In this document: piece after piece, positions 1 to 7,514 of the stretch | Layout: each line of letters begins with the position of its first letter | How positions within the stretch are numbered: position 1 is the stretch's first letter | Source of the DNA: Rhodovulum marinum | Lineage (GTDB): Bacteria > Pseudomonadota > Alphaproteobacteria > Rhodobacterales > Rhodobacteraceae | Assembly: GCF_004343075.1 (NCBI RefSeq) | Contig: NZ_SLXP01000002.1 | Span: 248,001-312,000 of the forward strand | Direction of reading: 5' to 3' | DNA: 64,000 nt | Notes under the pieces: model-generated | What the model was told of the DNA's origin: nothing | Databases searched by the model: none | The model's input: only the letters and a program-made list of their open reading frames with translations | Program-made: the position numbers and the translations under genes

Positions 1-62
1 CGCAAGGAATGGGCCAGGATCGCGCCCTCGGCCTGATCGGGCGGCACGGGACCGAAGCGCAT
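1..62 (-). CDS. Molybdopterin-binding / NTP-transferase-like protein, N-terminus only (partial)
   Basis: Only the first 20 or so codons are inside the window; the gene continues past the left edge. The reading frame begins MRFGPVPPDQAEGAILAHS, which resembles the start of the fused molybdopterin-binding plus nucleotidyltransferase proteins that follow xdhC-like genes in Rhodobacteraceae (family knowledge). Its ATG overlaps the xdhC stop as TGATG, so the two are probably translationally coupled. The family call rests on a very short stretch. Confidence 0.6.
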   Translation of the reverse strand, partial: MRFGPVPPDQAEGAILAHSL

Positions 63-1048
63 CAGCCCTTCCTCAGCCGTTCGATGATCTGGGCCATGAT
101 GGAAACGGCGATCTCTGCCGGGCTTTTCGCACCGATATTCAGGCCCACGGGGGCGTGGATACGGGCGATGCGGTCGTCCGGGATACCGGCCCCGCGCAGC
201 CGCTCCACCCGTTTCGCATGGGTCCGCGTCGACCCGAGGCAGCCGAGGTAGAACACATCCGAGTCCAGCGCGGCCAGGATCGCCGGGTCGTCGAGTTTCG
301 GGTCATGGGTCAGGGTGACGACGGCGGTGCGCGCGTCCAGCCCGTGATGGGCCAGCGCCGCGTCGGGCCAGTCGTCCAGGATCACCTCGCCGGGAAACCG
401 GTCCAACGCGCCGAAGGCAGGCCGCGGATCGATCAGCGTGGGGGCGAAACCGGCCAGGCGGGCCATCTGCACAAGGGGTTGCGCGATATGGACGGCCCCG
501 ACGATGGCCATGCGCAAGGGCGGGTTGTGGATGCCGATGAAGGCGTTGCCCTCGAAGCCCGACCTGTCCGCGCGCAACCGGTCCGCGATCTGCGGGCCCA
601 GCGCGGGATCGTCAGGCCCCGCGAGGCGCCGTGCCCAGCTTTCGGTATTCACCACATAGGCCACGGCCCGCCGTTCGGCGCGGGCGGCGGCAAGGTCTGC
701 CAGCAACGGCTCGGGCAAGGCCGCGCCCACGGGTTCGACCAGCACCCGGATGCGCCCGCCGCAGGCCAGCCCCACGGCGAAGGCGTCGTCATCGCTGACG
801 CCGAATTCCAGCATGCGGGGCTTGCCGTCCGCAAGCGCCTCCAGCGCCTCGGCGATCACCGCGCCCTCGACGCAACCGCCCGATACCGAGCCGGCCATGC
901 CGCCCTCGCCCGAAATCGCCAACTGGCTGCCCACGGGGCGCGGCGCGCTGCCCCAGGTTTCCACCACCGTGGCCAGGACCGCCCCCCTGCCCGCGCGATG
1001 CCAGTCCAGCGCGGTTTCCGGAATCGCCTCGAAATCGCCGATCTGCAT
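62..1048 (-). CDS. XdhC/CoxF-like molybdenum cofactor insertion protein
   Basis: A 328-residue XdhC family protein. Members bind molybdenum cofactor and help insert it, often in sulfurated form, into xanthine dehydrogenase or CO-dehydrogenase-type molybdenum hydroxylases in the cytoplasm. The N-terminal XdhC/CoxI domain is visible (LATVVETWGSAPRPVG, then SVSGGCVEGAV), followed by a C-terminal Rossmann-like domain (MAIVGAVHIAQPL; CLGSTRTHAKR). The ATG at 1048 has an AGGAGG-type ribosome-binding site; reading further upstream runs into low-quality sequence. CoxE- and CoxD-like genes upstream on the same strand, and a molybdopterin-binding gene downstream, support a role in molybdoenzyme maturation. 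No hydroxylase subunit gene lies in the window, so the client enzyme is unknown. Confidence 0.88.
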   Translation of the reverse strand: MQIGDFEAIPETALDWHRAGRGAVLATVVETWGSAPRPVGSQLAISGEGGMAGSVSGGCVEGAVIAEALEALADGKPRMLEFGVSDDDAFAVGLACGGRIRVLVEPVGAALPEPLLADLAAARAERRAVAYVVNTESWARRLAGPDDPALGPQIADRLRADRSGFEGNAFIGIHNPPLRMAIVGAVHIAQPLVQMARLAGFAPTLIDPRPAFGALDRFPGEVILDDWPDAALAHHGLDARTAVVTLTHDPKLDDPAILAALDSDVFYLGCLGSTRTHAKRVERLRGAGIPDDRIARIHAPVGLNIGAKSPAEIAVSIMAQIIERLRKG

Positions 1049-1126
1049 GATTGGCCCTCCTCCCGGGGCCGATAATGGGGGTGGCCGGGTGGCTTCGCCA
1101 GAGGGAATCGCCCCCGCAAACGCGAC

Positions 1127-1153
1127 GGCGCCGCGGGACAGTCCCGCGGCGCC
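1127..1153 (-). terminator. GC-rich stem-loop after the YeeE/YedE pair
   Basis: A perfect 12-bp inverted repeat (GGCGCCGCGGGA / TCCCGCGGCGCC) with a 3-nt loop lies between the yedE-like stop and the xdhC-like start. No clear T-tract follows on the minus strand, so it may attenuate or protect mRNA ends rather than terminate fully. Confidence 0.45.
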
Positions 1154-1176
1154 GATGGCAGGCAATCGGGAAGAGG

Positions 1177-1779
1177 TTACTCGGCCGGTTCGGCCACGCC
1201 CTCGCCCGCGGGCGCCTTTTGCCCGGCCAGGCGCCGGGGCAGGATGATCGCCACGATGATGAAGGCGATGCCGATGCCGATGCCCAGCACATCGCCCGAG
1301 AACGGCAGGTTCGGCAGCGCCGCCGGATAGTCGGCCCCCGGGATCGCACCCAACGTCCATTTCTCGCCGTTGAGAAACCCGATCTGTTTCCAGAACGGAT
1401 AGGTCAGCGCATAGGCGCCCGCCCCCAGCAGGCCGCCGGCGACGAAGAACCACGCGTCCAGCCGGCCCGTGGCGGCCGCGCAGACCCCGGTGCCCGGGCA
1501 ATAGCCCGCGATGGCCCAGCCGATGCCCAGGATCGCCCCGCCCAGAAGCACGCCCACGTTGATCGCCTTGACCGACATGTGGCCGACCTCGACCAGGCCC
1601 AGCATCTGGCCGCCGAACATCAGGATCGAGGCGGTGCCGATGGCCACGAGGATGGTCTTCATCAGGTGAATGTTGGTCAGGTTCAGCATCCGGCCGATCC
1701 AGTTGGGATCGGTCGCCCCGATGCGTTCCAGCATGACCCCGAACAGGCCCCCGATCGCGATTGCCAGAAAGATTTCCAT
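1177..1779 (-). CDS. YeeE/YedE family sulfur-transport membrane protein (second subunit)
   Basis: A 200-residue polytopic membrane protein of the YeeE/YedE family, whose members take up thiosulfate or related sulfur compounds. It starts with a hydrophobic segment (MEIFLAIAIGGLFGVM) and carries the characteristic AGYCPGTGVCAAATG segment, with two conserved cysteines, near residue 95. Two-gene pairs of half-size YeeE/YedE proteins are typical of the PmpA/PmpB type. It follows the partner gene by 1 nt, so the two form one operon. The C-terminus is a short charged tail. Substrate (thiosulfate, sulfite or polysulfide) cannot be decided from sequence. Confidence 0.85.
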   Translation of the reverse strand: MEIFLAIAIGGLFGVMLERIGATDPNWIGRMLNLTNIHLMKTILVAIGTASILMFGGQMLGLVEVGHMSVKAINVGVLLGGAILGIGWAIAGYCPGTGVCAAATGRLDAWFFVAGGLLGAGAYALTYPFWKQIGFLNGEKWTLGAIPGADYPAALPNLPFSGDVLGIGIGIAFIIVAIILPRRLAGQKAPAGEGVAEPAE

Positions 1780-1780
1780 C

Positions 1781-2323
1781 TCAGGCCTCCTTCTTCAGCA
1801 GGATGCGGGCGGTGGGGAAGGCGGTCAGGAACGCGCCGAACGCGAAGATGTAGCCCGACACCGCGGTCTGCATCATCCCCGACATCATGTGCCCCGAGGT
1901 GCACCCCCCCGCCAGGCGCGCGCCGAACAGCACCAGCGCCCCCCCGATGAAGGCGATGATCCAGCGGCCGATCCAGCCCAGGCTGAAATTCGCACGCCAA
2001 AGGTCGGGGTTGAACCGCTCGCGCAGGGGGATGCGCCCGAAGACGATCGAGGACAGCAGCGCGCCGCCCATCATCGCGGCCACGAAGATGAACGAGTAGT
2101 TCACCGGGTCGGCGATGTCATCGGCGTATTTCGCCAGATAGGCGTTCGACGACGTCCAGGCGCCATCGGCGCCCTGCGCGACCGTTCCGGGCACCTGCGT
2201 GTTCCAGAGAATGCCGTCCAGCACGACGAATTGCGTCGACACGCCGATCGGCTTGACCAGCAGCACGGCAAGGAAAAAGACGACGCCCAGAAGCGGGCCG
2301 CCGATCTTCCAGTTCAGAACCAT
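1781..2323 (-). CDS. YeeE/YedE family sulfur-transport membrane protein (first subunit)
   Basis: A 180-residue membrane protein forming the other half of the YeeE/YedE pair. It shows the family motif LAGGCTSGHMMSGM with the conserved cysteine, and several hydrophobic helices. I chose the ATG at 2323 because GAGGGGG sits 8 nt upstream; an in-frame ATG at 2371 would add a polar 16-residue leader with no obvious ribosome-binding site and would run through the operator-like site. The pair sits inside a molybdenum-enzyme cluster but has its own upstream regulatory region, so it looks like an independently regulated unit. Confidence 0.85.
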   Translation of the reverse strand: MVLNWKIGGPLLGVVFFLAVLLVKPIGVSTQFVVLDGILWNTQVPGTVAQGADGAWTSSNAYLAKYADDIADPVNYSFIFVAAMMGGALLSSIVFGRIPLRERFNPDLWRANFSLGWIGRWIIAFIGGALVLFGARLAGGCTSGHMMSGMMQTAVSGYIFAFGAFLTAFPTARILLKKEA

Positions 2324-2343
2324 GGGAATGTCCCCCTCGTAAT

Positions 2344-2359
2344 ATTCTTTATTTCGAAT
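2344..2359. promoter_or_regulatory. ATTC-N8-GAAT operator-like site (SqrR/BigR type)
   Basis: The sequence ATTC, eight bases, GAAT lies about 20 nt upstream of the yeeE-like start. This is the inverted repeat described for the sulfide/persulfide-responsive ArsR-family repressors SqrR and BigR, which control YeeE/YedE-type genes in other proteobacteria (literature knowledge, recalled). No sqrR/bigR gene is in the window. Confidence 0.55.
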
Positions 2360-2410
2360 GAATTCTGTCACGCCGGACGGTGCCGATCCAGATCAATGAT
2401 GACGCGGCAA

Positions 2411-2450
2411 CAGAAAAACGCCGTGGGAGGGAGGGCCCACGGCGTTTCTG
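2411..2450 (-). terminator. Rho-independent terminator downstream of the coxDE-like genes
   Basis: On the minus strand a CGCCGTGGG / CCCACGGCG stem with an 8-nt loop is followed directly by TTTTT. It lies between the CoxE-like stop and the yeeE-like promoter, and so separates the two transcription units. Confidence 0.75.
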
Positions 2451-2627
2451 GGAATGGTACAGAGGGAGGGAGGGCCCTCTTGCACCCGAGGTCCTGCGCC
2501 GGGAAAAGCGGCAGGACCGATGAATGTGGAACCTCGATGCGCGCCGGGAACATGCGGGCATCGCCACAAACAACACATGCTGAATGTATATTTTAGCTGC
2601 GCCGAACCTTGATCCAGATCAAACAGG

Positions 2628-3887
2628 TCAGGATTGTCGCATCACGCGAAGCATCCGGTCGCGCTCGCCCGGGTCGTCGGCATGGCTGATCGCCCGGGCC
2701 AGATCCTCGAGCGAGGCGATCGAGTGGCCCGCCCGGAAACAGTCCACATGCGGCAGCATCGCCCTTATTCCCTTGGCTTTCGGGGCGAATCCGTCCCAAC
2801 GCAACAGCGGGTTGATCCAGATCAGGCGAAGCGCGGACAGGTGCAGCCGCTCCATCTCCTGCGACAAGGTGTCCGCCTCGTCGCGATCCAGCCCGTCGGT
2901 GATCAGAAGCACCACCGCGCCCGTACCCAGCACCCGGCGCGACCAGTCGCGATTGAAGGCATGGAGCGCCGACGCGATTCGCGTGCCGCCCTCCCAGTCC
3001 TGCGCCTCGGCGCCGGCGGCGGCGAGGGCCGCGTCGACATCGCGGGTGGCCAGTTGCCGGGTGATGTTGGTCAGCCGCGTGCCGAAGGTGAAGGCGTGCA
3101 CCTTCGCCCAACCCGCGCCCTTTTCGTTGGCCACCGCGTGCAGGAAATGCAGCACCATGCGCGAATATTGCGACATGGAGCCGGAGATGTCGCAGAGCAC
3201 CACGAGATTCGGCCAGCGGGTGCGCCGGGCCTTCTGCTCGAAGGCGCGAATCTCGCCGCCCTCGCGCAGCGCGGTGCGCATCGTGCCACGCCAGTCCGGC
3301 ATCCGGCCGTGGCGGTCGGCGCGGGTACGGCGGGAGGTGAGCGGTTTGACCGGCAGGCTGAGGCGGGCGAGCATCCGCTTGGCCTCGGCGATCTCGGCGG
3401 TGCCCATCTGTTCGAAATCGAGAGTCTTTAGCCGTTCGCGCCCGGACTGGGTCTGGCTGGCGTCGATCTCGAGCTCTTCGCCGCCCTCCTCCTCGGGCAG
3501 GTCGGGCAGGTCGCGGTCCACCCCGTCAAGCAGTGCCTCGGCCGCGCGTTTCTCGGCCGCGCGCGCCTTGCGCTCCTCGGCGACGCCGCGCATCGAGGGC
3601 AGCATCAGGCTCATCATGTGTTCGAGGAAGCGCGGGTCGCGCCAGTAGAGACGGAACACCTGGTCGTAGACCTGGCGGTGTTCGGGCCGCGAGATGAAGC
3701 AGGCGGCGAGCGTGTGGTAGAAATCGCCCCGTTCGGAAAACCCCGCCGCCTCGACCGCGCGGATCGCGTCGATGACGCGCCCCGGGCCCACGGGCAGCCC
3801 CGCCTTGCGCAAGGCACGGGCGAAATGGAGGATGTTGTGGGAGAGCTTGCCGTCCTCGGGGATGTCGAGCGGGGGCAGGTTTGCCAT
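2628..3887 (-). CDS. CoxE-like VWA domain protein
   Basis: A 419-residue protein of the CoxE / DUF VWA family. The N-terminal half is helical and charged, and the C-terminal half holds a von Willebrand factor A domain with an intact MIDAS motif (LVVLCDISGSMSQYS) and later VVLLITDGLDRDEAD. In Oligotropha carboxidovorans CoxE works with the AAA+ ATPase CoxD to assemble the copper-molybdenum site of CO dehydrogenase (family knowledge). Here it lies directly downstream of a CoxD-like gene, separated by 79 nt that contain a dispersed repeat. No coxMSL genes are present, so the pair may serve another molybdenum hydroxylase. The start ATG at 3887 gives MANLPPLDIPEDGKL, typical of the family. Confidence 0.87.
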   Translation of the reverse strand: MANLPPLDIPEDGKLSHNILHFARALRKAGLPVGPGRVIDAIRAVEAAGFSERGDFYHTLAACFISRPEHRQVYDQVFRLYWRDPRFLEHMMSLMLPSMRGVAEERKARAAEKRAAEALLDGVDRDLPDLPEEEGGEELEIDASQTQSGRERLKTLDFEQMGTAEIAEAKRMLARLSLPVKPLTSRRTRADRHGRMPDWRGTMRTALREGGEIRAFEQKARRTRWPNLVVLCDISGSMSQYSRMVLHFLHAVANEKGAGWAKVHAFTFGTRLTNITRQLATRDVDAALAAAGAEAQDWEGGTRIASALHAFNRDWSRRVLGTGAVVLLITDGLDRDEADTLSQEMERLHLSALRLIWINPLLRWDGFAPKAKGIRAMLPHVDCFRAGHSIASLEDLARAISHADDPGERDRMLRVMRQS

Positions 3888-3912
3888 GCGGGGCCTCGGC
3901 TTTGGCGGAGAG

Positions 3913-3965
3913 GCCGGGGGCTGTCTGCCCCCGGACCCCCGAGGATATTTTCGGCCAGAAGAAGG
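3913..3965 (+). repeat. Dispersed element B, copy 1
   Basis: Hairpin CCGGGGGC-TGTCT-GCCCCCGG followed by the conserved tail GAGGATATTTTCGGCCAGAA and GAAG. The same tail recurs at 29822-29858, 51601-51658, 51661-51715 (inverted) and 61085-61117, always between genes. Confidence 0.7.
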
Positions 3966-3966
3966 C

Positions 3967-4890
3967 TCAGGCGGGGGCGAGTTCGGCGCGGACCTCGTCG
4001 AGGAGGCGTTTCGCCTCGGAGCCCTCGATCCGCTGGATGTCGTCCTGGTATTTCAGCAGCGCCCCGATCGTGTCGGCGATGACCTGGGGGGAGAGGTCGA
4101 TCACGTCGAGCGCGAGCAGGCATTTCGCCCAGTCGATGGTTTCGGCGACGCCGGGTTTCTTGAAGAGGTCCTGCGCGCGGAGCTTCTGGACGAAGGCCAC
4201 GATCTCGCGGGACAGCGTTTCGGCGGCCTCGGGCGCGCGGGCGTGGAGGATGTCGAGTTCGCGGTCGAAGCTGGGGTAGTCGACCCAGTGGTAGAGGCAG
4301 CGGCGTTTCAGGGCGTCGTGGACCTCGCGCGTGCGGTTCGAGGTGATGATGACGATGGGGGGATGCTCGGCGCGGATCGTCCCGAGTTCGGGGATCGTGA
4401 CCTGGAAATCCGACAGCGCCTCGAGCAGGAAGGCCTCGAAGGGTTCGTCGGTGCGATCGAGCTCGTCGATCAGGAGGACGGGCGGGCCCTCGACTTGGGG
4501 GCGCATGGCTTGCAGGAGCGGGCGTTCGATGAGGTAGTCGGACGAGAAGAGTTCGTCCTTGAGCGCGGTGCGGTCGGCGCCGGCCCCTTCGAAGCCCACG
4601 GCCTCGGCGGTGCGGATTGCGATCATCTGTTCGGCGAAGTTCCATTCGTAGACCGCGCTGCCCGCGTCCAGCCCCTCGTAGCATTGCAGCCGGATCAGGC
4701 GGCGGCCCAGCGCGGTGGCGATGGCCTTGGCGATCTCGGTCTTGCCGGTGCCGGGTTCGCCCTCGAGGAACAGCGGCTTGCCCAGCCGCAGCGACAGGAA
4801 GGCCACGGTCGCCAGCGCGCGGCTGCAGACGTAATCCTGCCCCGCCAACAGCGATTGAACCTCGTCGATCGAGCCGATTGTCTGTCCCAT
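3967..4890 (-). CDS. CoxD-like MoxR family AAA+ ATPase
   Basis: A 307-residue MoxR-type AAA+ ATPase. Walker A ([10 protein letters not shown]) is near residues 43-52, Walker B (VLLIDELDR) follows, and sensor 1 is [10 protein letters not shown]. Such ATPases act as metal-center insertion chaperones with a VWA partner, here the CoxE-like gene just downstream. The ATG at 4890 is preferred because GGAGGA lies about 8 nt upstream; an in-frame ATG at 4941 would add an arginine-rich leader not expected in the family. It is transcribed divergently from gcdH. Confidence 0.88.
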   Translation of the reverse strand: MGQTIGSIDEVQSLLAGQDYVCSRALATVAFLSLRLGKPLFLEGEPGTGKTEIAKAIATALGRRLIRLQCYEGLDAGSAVYEWNFAEQMIAIRTAEAVGFEGAGADRTALKDELFSSDYLIERPLLQAMRPQVEGPPVLLIDELDRTDEPFEAFLLEALSDFQVTIPELGTIRAEHPPIVIITSNRTREVHDALKRRCLYHWVDYPSFDRELDILHARAPEAAETLSREIVAFVQKLRAQDLFKKPGVAETIDWAKCLLALDVIDLSPQVIADTIGALLKYQDDIQRIEGSEAKRLLDEVRAELAPA

Positions 4891-5012
4891 GCGCCTGTCC
4901 TCCCCTGTCCTTAGAACTGCATGGGGGCGGGCGGCGGTCAAGCGCCTGCCGGACGATTGCCCCGAGGGCGCGTGCGGGTTATCCCTCGGGCAAGACAGCC
5001 AAGGAGCCCCCG

Positions 5013-6233
5013 ATGGACAGCGCCGCCCCCCTGAAACCGAAGGATGCCCCCGACCTTTCCCGGTTCGACTGGGAGGATGCGCTGCGGCTGGAGGATCGCC
5101 TGGACGAGGACGAGCGGATGTTGCGCGACGCGGCGCGCGCCTTTGCGCAGGACCGGCTGCAGCCGCGGGTGACAGACGCCTATCGCGAGGAGCGGGCCGA
5201 GCCCGAGATCTTTGCCGAGATGGGCGAGGCGGGATTGCTGGGGGTGACGGTGCCCGAGGAATACGGGGGCTTGGGCGCGTCCTATGTCACCTATGGCCTT
5301 GTCGCGCGCGAGATCGAGCGGGTGGATTCGGGCTATCGGTCGATGATGTCGGTGCAGTCCAGCCTGGTGATGTACCCGATCCATGCCTACGGGACCGAGG
5401 CGCAGCGGCGGAAATACCTGCCCGGGCTGGCCGCCGGCACGCTGATCGGCTGTTTCGGGCTGACCGAACCTGATGCGGGGTCGGACCCGGCGGGGATGAA
5501 GACGCGGGCCGAGAAGACCCCCGGCGGCTATCGGCTGACCGGCACCAAGACCTGGATTTCCAACAGCCCCTTCGCCGATGTCTTCGTGGTCTGGGCCAAG
5601 TCCGAGGCGCATGGCGGCAAGATTCGCGGTTTCGTGCTTGAAAAGGGCATGAAAGGGCTGTCGGCGCCCAAGATCGAGGGCAAGCTCTCGCTGAGAGCCT
5701 CGACCACGGGCGAGATCGTGATGGACGGGGTCGAGGTCGGCGACGAGGCGCTTTTGCCGGGCGTCGAGGGGCTGAAGGGGCCGTTCGGCTGTTTGAACCG
5801 GGCCCGCTATGGTATCGCCTGGGGGGTGCTGGGGGCGGCCGAAGATTGCTGGCATCGGGCGCGGGCCTATGGGCTGGATCGCAAGCAGTTCGGCAAGCCC
5901 ATCGCGGGCACGCAGCTGTTCCAGAAGAAGCTGGCCGACATGCAGACCGAGATTTCGCTGGGCCTGATGGCCTGTCTGCAGGTGGGGCGCCTGATGGACG
6001 AGGCGCGCGCCGCGCCCGAGATGATTTCGCTGATCAAGCGGAACAATTGCGGCAAGGCGCTGGAAATCGCGCGGGCGGCCCGCGACATGCATGGCGGCAA
6101 CGGGATTTCCGAAAGCTTCCAGGTGATCCGGCACATGATCAACCTGGAGACCGTGAACACCTACGAGGGCACGCACGACATTCACGCGCTGATCCTGGGG
6201 CGCGCGCAGACGGGGCTTCAGGCGTTTTTCTGA
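5013..6233 (+). CDS. gcdH: Glutaryl-CoA dehydrogenase
   Basis: A 406-residue acyl-CoA dehydrogenase fold flavoprotein that oxidatively decarboxylates glutaryl-CoA to crotonyl-CoA in lysine, hydroxylysine and tryptophan degradation. Visible signatures are [13 protein letters not shown] for FAD/substrate binding, [13 protein letters not shown], and the C-terminal [17 protein letters not shown]. In that last motif the glutamate (about residue 385) is the catalytic base position of glutaryl-CoA dehydrogenases. The N-terminal [13 protein letters not shown] is also characteristic. The ATG follows AAGGAG at 5001-5006. It is monocistronic, divergent from the CoxD-like gene and convergent with the DUF1523 gene. 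Confidence 0.92.
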   Translation: MDSAAPLKPKDAPDLSRFDWEDALRLEDRLDEDERMLRDAARAFAQDRLQPRVTDAYREERAEPEIFAEMGEAGLLGVTVPEEYGGLGASYVTYGLVAREIERVDSGYRSMMSVQSSLVMYPIHAYGTEAQRRKYLPGLAAGTLIGCFGLTEPDAGSDPAGMKTRAEKTPGGYRLTGTKTWISNSPFADVFVVWAKSEAHGGKIRGFVLEKGMKGLSAPKIEGKLSLRASTTGEIVMDGVEVGDEALLPGVEGLKGPFGCLNRARYGIAWGVLGAAEDCWHRARAYGLDRKQFGKPIAGTQLFQKKLADMQTEISLGLMACLQVGRLMDEARAAPEMISLIKRNNCGKALEIARAARDMHGGNGISESFQVIRHMINLETVNTYEGTHDIHALILGRAQTGLQAFF

Positions 6234-6294
6234 AGCAGGCCGGACGGGCGGGCCGCCCCACTCACGGCCGGGCGGCCCCGGGTCGTGGGGCCGC

Positions 6295-6311
6295 CTGACA
6301 TGGCATGTCAG
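6295..6311. promoter_or_regulatory. Perfect 17-nt palindrome at the end of the DUF1523 gene
   Basis: CTGACATGGCATGTCAG is a perfect odd palindrome that overlaps the DUF1523 stop codon, in the convergent space between gcdH and that gene. It could be an RNA stem at the 3' end or a protein site; there is no T-tract. Confidence 0.35.
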
Positions 6312-6730
6312 CCGGTGCCGCTGACTTCGCCCTCGCCCTGGTCGGACGGCGCCCTGCGGCAGCGTTCGGGCGCCTCGATCGAGGTGGCGTTCGGGAACAT
6401 GTCGAGGAACGGAATGCGCAGGCCATAGCCGTTCACGATAACGGGTTCCTGCGGGCATTCGCGGGTGACGCGGCTGGCCACCGATTGCAGGTCGGCCGAA
6501 TCGAACTTGAAATAGGGCGGCATCAGGCCCGCATCGCGGTTCTTGAAGATCAGCGTGTCGGACGTGCCCGCATAGACCGTTTCGATCCGGTATTGCACAT
6601 CGCGCCCGTCGCCGGTCGTGCCGGTGATCTGGACCTCCCAGGAATCAGGGCCCCAGCGTACCCAGACCAGGCCCAGCGCGACCACCAGGACAAGCCCCAG
6701 CCCGATCTTGATCTTGGTCTTGGATGTCAT
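6308..6730 (-). CDS. DUF1523 family membrane-anchored protein
   Basis: A 140-residue protein with one N-terminal transmembrane helix (IKIGLGLVLVVALGLVWV) and a periplasmic domain resembling DUF1523, including the family-like PPYFKFDSADLQ and YGLRIPFLDMFPNA. The family is found mainly in Rhodobacteraceae and its function is unknown. An EcfG-type promoter is centred about 80 nt upstream, so it is probably a general stress response gene. The C-terminal 20 residues are polar and variable. Confidence 0.75.
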   Translation of the reverse strand: MTSKTKIKIGLGLVLVVALGLVWVRWGPDSWEVQITGTTGDGRDVQYRIETVYAGTSDTLIFKNRDAGLMPPYFKFDSADLQSVASRVTRECPQEPVIVNGYGLRIPFLDMFPNATSIEAPERCRRAPSDQGEGEVSGTG

Positions 6731-6795
6731 GTCAAACTTTCCTCGAATGGTGATTGGGTCAATTTCCGGTTCGTTGCGTCGCGATGCACCTTCCC

Positions 6796-6820
6796 AACGC
6801 GCAACCGGCGGCGGAGTTCC
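6796..6820 (-). promoter_or_regulatory. EcfG-type promoter of the DUF1523 gene
   Basis: On the minus strand GGAAC (6816-6820), a 16-nt spacer and CGTT (6796-6799) match the alphaproteobacterial general-stress sigma factor consensus. The start codon is about 65 nt downstream. Nothing else is recognisable between 6821 and 7027 apart from a GC-rich stem near 6964-6993. Confidence 0.75.
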
Positions 6821-7027
6821 CGAAAACGACCGTCACCCGGTCCGAAGGCCATGTATCGGACCGGCGCCAAGCATCTGTTTTCAGGACTGGATTCAGCTGG
6901 GCGGGCGGGCCCGGAAAAATCTGCAGGCACCTGCCCGCGCAAGGTCGACGCATGGATTGACGCGTGCGCCCGCGCCGCGACGCGGGCGCGCATTCGGTGG
7001 CCCGGCGGCGGGGCGTTCGGGGCCCGC

Positions 7028-7216
7028 TCAGTCGCCCTTTCGTTCGGGCAGGTCGTCGATATCGCCCGTGGCCAGCGCCGCCAGTTCCTCTTCGGTCATC
7101 GTGTCATGCATCTCTTTCGAGGCGCCCTTCAACGTGGCCACCGGGGTCTCGCCGCGTTTCGCCGAAAGCGCCGCACCGGCGGCGCGCTGCTGGGCCTTGG
7201 ATCGTGCCGGGGGCAT
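7028..7216 (-). CDS. DUF3008 family small protein
   Basis: A 62-residue hydrophilic protein. The start MPPARSKAQQRAAGAALSAK and the central GASKEMHDTM match the DUF3008 family, which is common next to stress genes in alphaproteobacteria and has no known function. It has no signal peptide or membrane segment. It lies 81 nt downstream of the entericidin-like gene on the same strand and has no EcfG promoter of its own that I can see, so it is likely read from the promoter at 7478-7502. A ribosome-binding site GGAGG precedes the ATG. Confidence 0.8.
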   Translation of the reverse strand: MPPARSKAQQRAAGAALSAKRGETPVATLKGASKEMHDTMTEEELAALATGDIDDLPERKGD

Positions 7217-7297
7217 TGTCAGCCTCCTTTCCTCGGCATGACGGGCCGGGGCGCTGCACGCGACCCCCGGCCCCTCGGTTGCAAAGCCGCTGCGCGG

Positions 7298-7438
7298 TCA
7301 GTTCTGGGCTTGTTGCGCCTCGCTCTCGATGGCCTGGCCGGCCTGTTCCAGGTCGCGGCCCGCGCCTTCGACGGTTTCGCACGCGGCCAGGGCGGTCAAC
7401 GCAAGCAACGGAATCGACAGCAGCAGTTTCGGTGTCAT
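7298..7438 (-). CDS. Entericidin-like small lipoprotein
   Basis: A 46-residue precursor with a lipoprotein signal (KLLLSIPLLALTALAAC; lipobox LAAC) followed by a short amphipathic mature part (ETVEGAGRDLEQAGQAIE), the pattern of entericidin A/B. The mature lipopeptide would sit in the cell envelope. Entericidin-like genes are frequent general-stress targets in alphaproteobacteria, and an EcfG-type promoter lies 40-64 nt upstream of the start. Whether it is toxic to the envelope, as entericidin B is in E. coli, is not shown. Confidence 0.8.
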   Translation of the reverse strand: MTPKLLLSIPLLALTALAACETVEGAGRDLEQAGQAIESEAQQAQN

Positions 7439-7477
7439 GGGATCTCCTGATCTGGTGGGTTGCGGTATGCCGGACAA

Positions 7478-7502
7478 AACGCGCGGAACGGCCCCGGGTT
7501 CC
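7478..7502 (-). promoter_or_regulatory. EcfG-type promoter of the entericidin-DUF3008 unit
   Basis: Minus-strand GGAAC (7498-7502), 16-nt spacer, CGTT (7478-7481). It lies just beyond the end of the histidine kinase gene and upstream of the entericidin start at 7438. Confidence 0.78.
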
Positions 7503-7514
7503 GGTGAAAATCGC

